Below, piece by piece: positions 56,301 to 64,000 of a stretch of DNA of 64,000 bases (within the stretch, counting starts at the first letter, position 1; each line of letters opens with the position of its first letter). The notes beneath the pieces are model-generated. The model searched no databases. It was not told where the DNA came from and was given only the letters and a program-made list of their open reading frames with translations. Source of the DNA: Hormiphora californensis (Eukaryota > Ctenophora > Tentaculata > Cydippida > Pleurobrachiidae); NCBI GenBank assembly GCA_020137815.1, contig CM035354.1, positions 3,197,342 to 3,261,341 of the forward strand, in the 5' to 3' direction. The translations under genes were made by a program, and so were the position numbers.

Positions 56301-59300
56301 TATCATTATAGAGCATCAAGTGTCTCGACTTTGATCTTTATTCGCTATCTTCTTCAAGAAGAGAATTATAATCATGATAATCATGATAATGTACTAGCAA
56401 CTTACCACATCACATGTTTCTTTCGCTTTTATATCTTTCCCTCACCTCTATTGCACAGGTTTTTTTCTTCAAAGAATTCTGAATTACAGGACTATCGACT
56501 ATCTAATGAAATATGGAAGAATATCTAGGCGAATAACGTGATATTGGGCTGCATAGTGCATACCGGATACCCATAATCATAATATTCGGATAATCCCTCG
56601 ACACATCTTACTGAGAGGGAGAAGGAGAGGGAGAGAGACAGAGACAGAGAGAGAAGAATGAAAGACATGGTTTCAGCGCTCTAGACAGACCTAGACAGAG
56701 AATCTGAGTGCCTAGGAAGTGTGAAGTCATGCTCTAATCACACTCTCACACAATGAACTTCGCTGCATATCCCTCAGCTTCCTTCTGTTCTATTCTTGCA
56801 CTTCCTCTCTCTCTAACACACGCTATGAGGCACCAATATCATCAATGAACCCCATGCATTGACCACGTGATGCCCATATATGGTCATGATCTCCTCCCTT
56901 CCCCCCAGGAATCCTTGCTCAAGTCGGTGTTACCGGAGTACATAGCGAAGGAGATGTTGGCGGACATCCTGGAGAATAACAATCAGCGGGAACATGCCAT
57001 GAACTTACAATTCCGAAATATCTATATCCGGAAACACGACAATGTTAGGTTTGTTAACACTGTGAGGGCCGGGAATACAGTAATTATAGTTGAGGGGAGG
57101 GGTTGCTATCACTATCAGTTGCTATGGTTACAATTTAGGTTACAACCCAGCAATTTTGTACAAGTGGGTTAGCTACCATAACCAATGGTTATTAACCATG
57201 GCTATATCTTCAAAATAATACTCCCTGTCAATCATCTTTCTATACAACCCATCCCCCTCAGCATCCTATTTGCGGATATTGTTGGATTTACCAAGATGGC
57301 CTCTGGGTGCACTGCTCAGGAACTGGTAAAAATATTAAACACCCTGTTCGGAAGATTCGACGATTTGGCAAAGGTAACTCATTAACAATTAAATATAGTT
57401 TATAGGATTCAAGGTATTTATCTCATCACACGACACACACTGCATACTAAAGCGTCATGTATGTGTGAGACATTTAATTAATTGCTCTCTGTCATCTCGC
57501 CGGTGTACACCTGGCGTTTTTCTATCATATTCGAGTAAACTGTGGAAATCGATTTCACATCTCTTCTCCCCTGATATATTCGACCAGCCATGTCCGTAAC
57601 AATATATCCCCACGGAGAGATACTATTTACTCTTTTGAAACGGAGAGATACTCTTTACTCTCAACCCAAAATGTCCTGCTACTTGAGAGATATTAGGTCA
57701 TTCGGTAAATATCTGGACAGGTATGTTTGTGAGAGAACGGAGCTAGATAGAGCCAAGCGACCTATTCCAGCGTCTTCCTTGGACATTTTTAGGTTGGACT
57801 AGGATGGTGGGAACCTTCGCCTGCTGGCAGTATTGCCTCACAAGCAATATGTTTCAATGCTACTCTAGCTGCCGCTTTATGCTAACTTTTAACTCAATTT
57901 TGGACCAATATGACCTACTTCCGGATCATTCGGAAAGTTTTTAACCCTATATATAGCTTATTAAATGCCTTGAGATACTCCATAAACCTTTCTGAAATTT
58001 TTGGATAAAATTTCTAGCATGGAGAAGCGATTTTCACTAGATTTGGTAAAGCTGAATTTTAATTTTTTTTACAAATGTTGAAAAAAGCCGCCATGAGCCA
58101 GGTACCCATTGACCGATCGTAATAAAACTAACCTAGAAAATTGTATAAGCTAACATTTAACGTTGGATTCAAGTCATTTAGACGTTTAGAACGTACAAAA
58201 ACGGCCATGAAGTGCGCAAGGAGCAATTTTGGCAAAAATCCAATTTTAAGGATGAAGATGGAATCTAAACGCTTCAATTATGGTTGCATCATCTTCAGGC
58301 TAAAAAAGTGATCTAGGAACACTGGTCAAACCGATCATCTGTCCCCAATAGAGAAAATGCCATGACATATTCAATCATCCGTAGTGCCACAGTTTTTTCT
58401 TGCATAAAGCGGCAGCAAGAGTAGCATTGAAACATATTGCTCGTGAGGCAATACTGCCAGCAGGCGAAGGTTCCCACCATCCTAGTCCAACCTAAAAATG
58501 TCCAAGGAAGACGCTGGAACAGGTCGCTTGGCTCTATCTAGCTCCGTTCTCTCACAAACATACCTGTCCAGATATTTACCGAATGACCTAATATTATGTG
58601 TCTCCTTCACCTCACCAATTCTCAGACCTTTCTTTGTCTTTTGAACCTTTCTATGTTGTACAAACCTCTTAACTTTCTATTGTTATGGCACTCTAAAGTT
58701 TCCCTGGAGGGAAACTAGAGTGCAGCAGATCAAGGTAGTATTATATAGGGTAGTATAGGGTATTAGTAGGGAATCTTTCCTTCTAATAGAATCGAATACT
58801 ATACCTTACCTGTCGAACCCTCACCTCAAATGCAATGTGAGCCACCCAAAAACTATGGTTACTAAAACCAAGCCGAACACACTGAACAAAGTACACTCTC
58901 GGCCCTCGGGTGACTTTCTCATACTACTTCCCCCTGCAGAAAAACAAGTGCATGCGGATAAAGATACTAGGTGACTGTTACTACTGTGTGTGCGGAGTTC
59001 CCGATCCTGATCCGAATCACGCCATCAGCTCTGTACTAATGGCATTTGATATGATCACTTGTATCAAGTAAGTAATGAGATATTAGAGATGATTATCAGA
59101 AAATATTGTGAGTTTTGAAATGTTTTACTGTTGTTCTTTAAACTGCTTGGGAGGCCTAGTCACTACTTCCACATTTTTCCTTCTCTCTCCCTCCTCTTCT
59201 TCTACCATCCATGTACAATGCTAAACCCGATTAATGACAACTGAGTGTTGAAACTTGAATCCTTCGGTAGTAATCCCGTTAAGTAGTTTCTATAATGATG

Positions 59301-62300
59301 ATGGTTAAATTTGAAGGAGAGTGCGAGTGACACAAATATAACTTTGAGACATATGAGCATGTCTCGGCTACGAAGAACGTGACCAATATAATATATTCAT
59401 TATAAAAGTTCATTTGTTAGAAAGTTCGATTAATAATATAGCGCATATAAACACCAAGTGTGATATTACTTTACTCCAGATCAGATCTCATTTAATTCAT
59501 TTAATTCATGATGTAGTAGGTACACATTATATTAACTCTGTCCACCTCTCTCTCTCCAGGGAGGTTCGGGACAATACCCGGGTTGAGGTTAACATGCGAG
59601 TTGGTATAAACTCCGGTCCGGTGCTCTGCGGAGTCCTGGGTCTTAGGAAGTGGCAGTTTGATGTTTGGAGTGATAATGTTACCATTGCAAATCATATGGA
59701 GAGCGGCGGACTAAGTGGGTATGTGATTATCATGTTTTGTTATTGGGTACTTTTTTAATTAATTGACTAATTAGTTTTACCTACAAACGAAGCGGGTTCG
59801 TTAATACAACCTTTCGGCTTTCACGACCTTTGTGTATAACACGTTTTTATCTGCAATGCAGGAATATTTGGTTTTGAATAATATCACATAGAATATCAAA
59901 TATATTTTTCATTAAAAAACCATGCGTTACTATGGTAACGATATCTTAAATATAGAACTCCCCAAGCTGCGAGCGTATGTTATTAAGTCCACGAATATGA
60001 TTTAACACGTTGGTAGTTCTTGTGGTGCTAAGCAACGCGATTCAGCAGAACTTTAGTGGTAAACAACCAGTGAACAATACGGGGAGGATTTGTTTTTAAA
60101 CAATTCCTTGATTTAAACAATTTCTGATTTTGTTCTTTCTCTGTGCGGCATATTCCCAATTTCTAAATTTAGAAACTGCTGCTCATGCTCGTTTGAATAC
60201 TTGTTATAAATAAACCGCAAACAATAATTATAGTCCTCACCAGAGTTCTTAAATGTTTCCCACGATTGCTCCCAGATAAGATGACATGTTACATAGGTGC
60301 TTCTTGATAGCCATAACAATTCATTGTAGTAGGGACGAATCTCTTATAAAAAGAAGTGGCTGACTCACTATTTGGTGGAAAGCAAATTCCGGTTGTAACC
60401 CACCTATTTTGACCCGCTGAACACGATCCCGTTCATAGGTAACGTCGCAAAAGTGAAGAACATGCCCAAATCGGCCACGCCCTTTTACCTGTATTTTCAG
60501 CCTGTAGCCAAAAACATAAATCCTCTTAGAATAGGAGTAGAGACACATCTGAGGGCACTAAAGTGATCAGCGCCCTCGCATTAGTGGGGGTAGGTGCTGG
60601 AATTAAGTCTCTATCTCATCTGGTTAATTAGATAATTGGATAATTAGGTTTGCGCATAACCGTTTTTCGGCTATATGGCTATAGCCACTTAGAAATGGTT
60701 TAGAGACTTTTCACTGGCGCCATTTTGTAGGCAATAGCCAAGTTATGGGGGGTCGACGTCGGACTTTTAAGCTCTATCTCCAACCGTTTAGCCGTTATTG
60801 GGCTTAATCGATGCTCAAAATGAGCGAAAAACGGTAAAAAGCCCGATTTTGAGCATCGATCAAGCCCAATAACGGCTAAACGGTTGGAGATAGAGCTTAA
60901 AAGTCCGACGTCGACCCCCCATAACTTGGCTATTGCCTACAAAATGGCGCCAGTGAAAAGTCTCTAAACCATTCCTAAGTGGCTATAGCCATATAGCCGA
61001 AAAACGGTTATGCGCAAACCTAATTATCCAATTATCTAATTAACCAGATGAGATAGAGACTTAATTCCAGCACCTACCCCCACTAATGCGAGGGCGCTGA
61101 TCACTTTAGTGCCCTCAGATTTGTCTCTACTCCTATTCTAAAAGGATTTATGTTTTTGGCTACAGGCTGAAAATACAGGTAAAAGGGCGTGGCCGATTTG
61201 GGCATGTTCTTCACTTTTGCGACCTTACCTATGAACGGGATCGTGTTCAGCGGGTCAAAATAGGTGGGTTACAACCGGAATTTGCTTTCCACCAAATAGT
61301 GAGTCAAAAAATTAAGATTCGTCCCTACTATTGCATTTTGTGGCCATACTGTTTCCCAAGAGTGATGTAACCTTTCTGAATCCATGATTTATCCGGTGAA
61401 GGAATTGTTATACAGTCGGACCCCAATTTACCGAAAAGGGTTTTGCCCGGTAAATCGGTGTGACCGGTAAATCGGGGTGAAATACAGTTAATTTCCTCCC
61501 GGGAAATCGGGGTCAGACTGTATAACAAAATAAATAACGATATAATGGCGTTGAATCAATAAATTGACAGAAGCTTTCGGGAGCACTGTGTTTCTCGTCT
61601 TCAGCTATGACATGTTACATAAAGTTGCGAAGGGGGGGGGGGTTGCGAAAGAGTGTTACACTTCTTTACTAGTTACTTGAGCATATATTTGTGGGGTTAA
61701 CGTTTTCTATTCATCTTAATAGGGATAATTATTTCGAATAATCATTCACAACTTTATACTATGAGTCGTGTCATGGTGTCTTGTATTTCTAAATAAATTG
61801 GAACCACTGGCGTATGGCTCCAAATACTATCCCCAATGGTTCAAACCACACTACCAACCCTCCTATGTGTAACTATGGTAACACCTTTCCTCAGGAGGGT
61901 AACTATGGTAACCCCCTTCCTCAGGAGGGTAACTATGGTAACCCCCTTCCTCAGGAGGGTAACTATGGTAACCCCTTCCTTAGGAGGGTAATTATGGTAA
62001 CCCACTTCCTCTGGAGGGTAACTATGGTAACCCCTTCCTTAGGAGGGTAACTATGGTAACCCCCTTCCTCTGGAGGGTAACTATGGTAACCCCTTCCTTA
62101 GGAGGGTAACTATGGTAACCCCCTTCCTCTGGAGGGTAACTATGGTAACCCCTTCCTTAGGAGGGTAACTATGGTAACCCCCTTCCTCTGGAGGGTAACT
62201 ATGGTAACCCCCTTCCTCTGGAGGGTAACTATGGTAACCCCTTCCTTAGGAGGGTAACTATGGTAACCCCCTTCCTCTGGAGGGTAACTATGGTAACCCC

Positions 62301-63750
62301 TTCCTTAGGAGGGTAACTATGGTAACCCCCTTCCTCTGGAGGGTAACTATGGTAACCACTAACCCTCTTCCCCAGGAGGGTGCACATCTCGGCTGCCACT
62401 AAGAACTGCCTGCCTGTGGACGTGCAGTGTGAACCAGGCAATGGAATGGAGAGGGACAAATACATAAAGGAGAAGCAGATCACTAGTTTCCTTGTCCTCA
62501 ATCCTGAATCGAGTGCTACACAATTCGAGGTGAGTCAGCCTTTTATATCTCCAACCAAAAACAATTTGAGGTGAATTTAGTCAGCCTTTTATGGATCTCA
62601 ATTCTGGTTTTGTGAGGTCCGAGAGAGATAATTATATATACGGAGCGAATAGATAGAATGAGTGAAAGAAAGATGTATGATGTTGAAGAGTCTTGAGCGA
62701 GATAGAAGATTATAATAAGTGTATGTCAAATCCTGACATTCAGTTTATCAAGAGCAGTATCCACAACAATTTTACCCTTATTCGGGGATGAGCCTTAGCC
62801 CCTCTTATCTTCCCCTTCCTTGTCTTTGGTGTGGGGTGGGGGAAGAAGAGGCATAAAGGTCCCAGGCTGAGTAATGTCAACACACCTAGTAGGGGTGGTA
62901 ACCAAGTAATCAGGCTGTAGATTTGCAGTGGCAAACGTGGGCTTATTCGGGCCTGAACCTTCATTTTGTTGCTTTATCCATCAACAAGTAAACATTTCAT
63001 TTTCCTTAGAAAGGTAGCAACAACTATCTTCCATGCAGGTACTACGTTTCCATGGTTACTACGTTTCCATGGTTACTAGTAATATTACTATCCCATATCT
63101 AGGTGTTGGAGAAGTATCGCCGTGTGATAGCCGAGAGTCAGGGAGCAAATGGGGAAGAAGAGGAGGAGGAAGAGAGTTTAAATGGTGTCCCTGTGTTAGC
63201 TGGACTAGAGGGAGGTCACACAAATGGAGTGGATCAGATAGGAGGAGGATACTTTGCCGCCAAGAAAAATAACAGCAAAGATGATCTTAGTCGGAACGGG
63301 TAGGTGAAATACATGTGCTGATATTCCACAAAAAAAAACCTGTTGTAGCTGTCACATTTTAAACTTCAATATATTTTCGATACGTAAACCTCACCTCGAC
63401 AATCGATATGGGGTGACATTAAATACATTTTGACTTGATCTACTCACAACTTTCTCAACAATAAATATCCGCTATTTATAGCTACGGACTAAAACGATAA
63501 TTTGAAGTTTCTCACATCTATTTTTATCGCGGCGATCAATGCCGAGTCTCGACTAAACTTTGAAGTTGTTAAAATTGATTCTCTAGAATTCTAGGATTTA
63601 ATCCCTCGAACCCCTCCCAGAAATAGTGTAACAGATGACGAAATGACGGTACACCAATACGTGGGCAAATGGGAATCTGTCACCCCCTTCGCTCCTGCCA
63701 ATGCCGCCAACTGTAACAACGATAAAAACGCGAAGAACGTCATTTTGAAG
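51587..63750 (+). CDS. Membrane adenylyl cyclase, N-terminal half (M1, C1a, C1b)
   Basis: Converts ATP to cAMP at the plasma membrane under G-protein control. Exons: 51587-51619 ([11 protein letters not shown], inferred first exon), 55084-55758, 56909-57048, 57262-57373, 58940-59067, 59560-59718, 62376-62529, 63103-63299, 63595-63750. The second exon encodes six membrane spans ([20 protein letters not shown] is the first) and the signalling helix leading into C1. C1a has [14 protein letters not shown] and LGDCYYC with the two metal-binding Asp residues, [10 protein letters not shown], and [20 protein letters not shown] follows. The ADIVGFT and LRKWQ spellings are nearest AC1/3/8-type enzymes, but the class is not settled. 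C1b carries a Glu run and ends LSRNG; it joins the 63595 exon out of phase, which suggests an indel or a mis-called border. The M2 and C2 halves lie beyond the window. Confidence 0.93.
51690..51757. mobile_element. Tiny palindromic element with CAGTCAGACCCCG ends
   Basis: CAGTCAGACCCCGATT at the left is mirrored by AATCGGGGTCTGACTG at the right, with a 36-base interior. The ends resemble those at 61411-61522 and the CAGTxGxxCCxCGATT style of pogo/Tigger-type terminal repeats. It is too short to carry genes. Confidence 0.7.
51758..55083. other. First adenylyl cyclase intron
   Basis: AT-rich with CT and GA patches (for example 52866-52914 and 53731-53790). No exon was recognised between the inferred start exon and the membrane-domain exon; extra N-terminal exons could be missed because that region is poorly conserved. 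Confidence 0.45.
53305..53440. repeat. (CT)n microsatellite in the first adenylyl cyclase intron
   Basis: About 50 bases of pure CT followed by CACCATCTTTCTTTCTCT direct repeats and more CT. Confidence 0.95.
57503..57540. repeat. Decayed end related to the 8.2 kb foldback element
   Basis: GTACACCTGGCGTTTTTC here, followed by an ATCAT and TCGAGT series, matches the terminus of the element at 8201-8230 apart from a few bases. No TTAA and no second end were found nearby. Confidence 0.6.
57693..58591. mobile_element. Foldback element with TA flanks and TTAGGTCATTCGG ends
   Basis: Arms of about 200 bases: left 57693-57885 and right 58395-58591 are nearly exact complements. Ends read TA-TTAGGTCATTCGGTAAAT and ATTTACCGAATGACCTAA-TA. 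The 500-base interior is AT-rich and non-coding. TA duplication and terminal style suggest a mariner-class non-autonomous element in the intron between C1a exons. Confidence 0.85.
60329..61328. mobile_element. Near-perfect 1 kb foldback element with TA flanks
   Basis: Arms of about 490 bases (60329-60828 and 60843-61328), with a loop of about 20 bases or less. Ends read TA-GTAGGGACGAAT and ATTCGTCCCTAC-TA. Arms differ by only a few substitutions and one small indel near the outer end. No open frame of note. It lies in the adenylyl cyclase intron before exon 62376-62529. Confidence 0.9.
61411..61522. mobile_element. MITE with TACAGTC ends
   Basis: Left TA-CAGTCGGACCCCAATTTACCG, right end GGGGTCAGACTG-TA, with additional internal copies of CCGGTAAATCGG. 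TA duplication and termini fit a pogo/Tigger-type element and match the tiny element at 51690-51757. Confidence 0.75.
61868..62357 (+). repeat. Minisatellite of about 17 units resembling a splice acceptor junction
   Basis: Units of 29 or 30 bases contain GGTAACTATGGTAAC followed by a pyrimidine-rich CCCCCTTCC segment and then a boundary TCAG|GAGGG, TTAG|GAGGG or TCTG|GAGGG. From unit 6 on, the 30-base TCTG form and the 29-base TTAG form mostly alternate. The array ends about 18 bases before the authentic acceptor TTCCCCAG|GAGGGTGCAC of adenylyl cyclase exon 62376-62529, whose first bases are the same GAGGGT. Confidence 0.95.
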
Positions 63751-64000
63751 GTACATCTCATATTATGTGACACTCATTTGTGACACTGTATGTGGGAAGG
63801 AGGGCCCTTTATATATTGGGTGTACTAGTAACGAGCTATGCTACAACCAAGCTATTTATTTGATGAGGCTGATGAGCTATTTATTTCATGAGGCTCAGTA
63901 CATTTCACTGTCCCCTATAATAGTACCCCCTATAGTACCTCTTACACAACTAGCACCCCCTCATTTCACAACTAGCGTCTAGCACCACCTCACTTCACCC
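63751..64000 (+). other. Adenylyl cyclase intron at the right edge
   Basis: Follows the donor AAG|GTACAT of the 63595-63750 exon. No coding block recognised before the window ends. Confidence 0.5.

Overview
This is nuclear DNA from an animal. Most genes are split by short GT-AG introns, and the products are typical metazoan proteins: the sterol sensor SCAP, a MYPT-type myosin phosphatase targeting subunit, a membrane adenylyl cyclase, rhodopsin-like GPCRs, and the ciliary protein CFAP161. The many (GA)n/(CT)n arrays, several inverted-repeat elements and low similarity to vertebrate orthologues suggest a marine invertebrate, possibly an early-branching one. The sequence does not let me name the phylum. 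I worked out exons by hand from conserved protein blocks plus splice signals; product names come from remembered family sequences, not from a search.

Layout. 0.5-2.5 kb (+): 3' part of an AF9/ENL gene. 3.0-8.0 kb (+): RIC1. 8.2-9.5 kb: a large TTAA-flanked foldback element. 9.7-11.9 kb (+): V-ATPase subunit C, apparently complete. 12.6-14.4 kb (+): CFAP161, apparently complete. 14.8-16.1 kb (+): a GPCR whose first half is broken by successive frameshifts. 16.9-30.0 kb (-): SCAP in at least 16 exons, with an intact single-exon GPCR (23.1-24.6 kb, same strand) inside its 6.9 kb intron. 30.8-31.4 kb (-): C-terminal fragment of a retroelement protein. 33.3-39.1 kb (-): MYPT (PPP1R12), missing its first exon or exons. 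39.7-43.2 kb: a stretch with grossly expanded homopolymers that looks like unpolished sequence and damages both neighbouring genes. 43.2-43.8 kb (-): mitochondrial rRNA methyltransferase MRM2. 44-46 kb: inverted repeats and hairpins. 46.0-46.7 kb (+): a C19orf53-like small basic protein with a one-base frameshift, then a bromodomain-associated histone-fold fragment. 46.7-51.6 kb: no gene seen. 51.6-63.8 kb (+): the 5' half of an adenylyl cyclase (first six membrane spans and the C1 domain), running off the right edge, with several inverted-repeat elements and a striking minisatellite in its introns.

The genes do not form a pathway; this is an ordinary gene-dense animal locus. I found no new multi-gene system. 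The observations most worth checking are a roughly 17-copy minisatellite that repeats a splice-acceptor-like junction right up to a real adenylyl cyclase acceptor, a SCAP exon squeezed between two microsatellites, the GPCR nested in SCAP, a family of foldback elements, and a clear pattern of one-base frameshifts in otherwise conserved genes that may reflect assembly quality.
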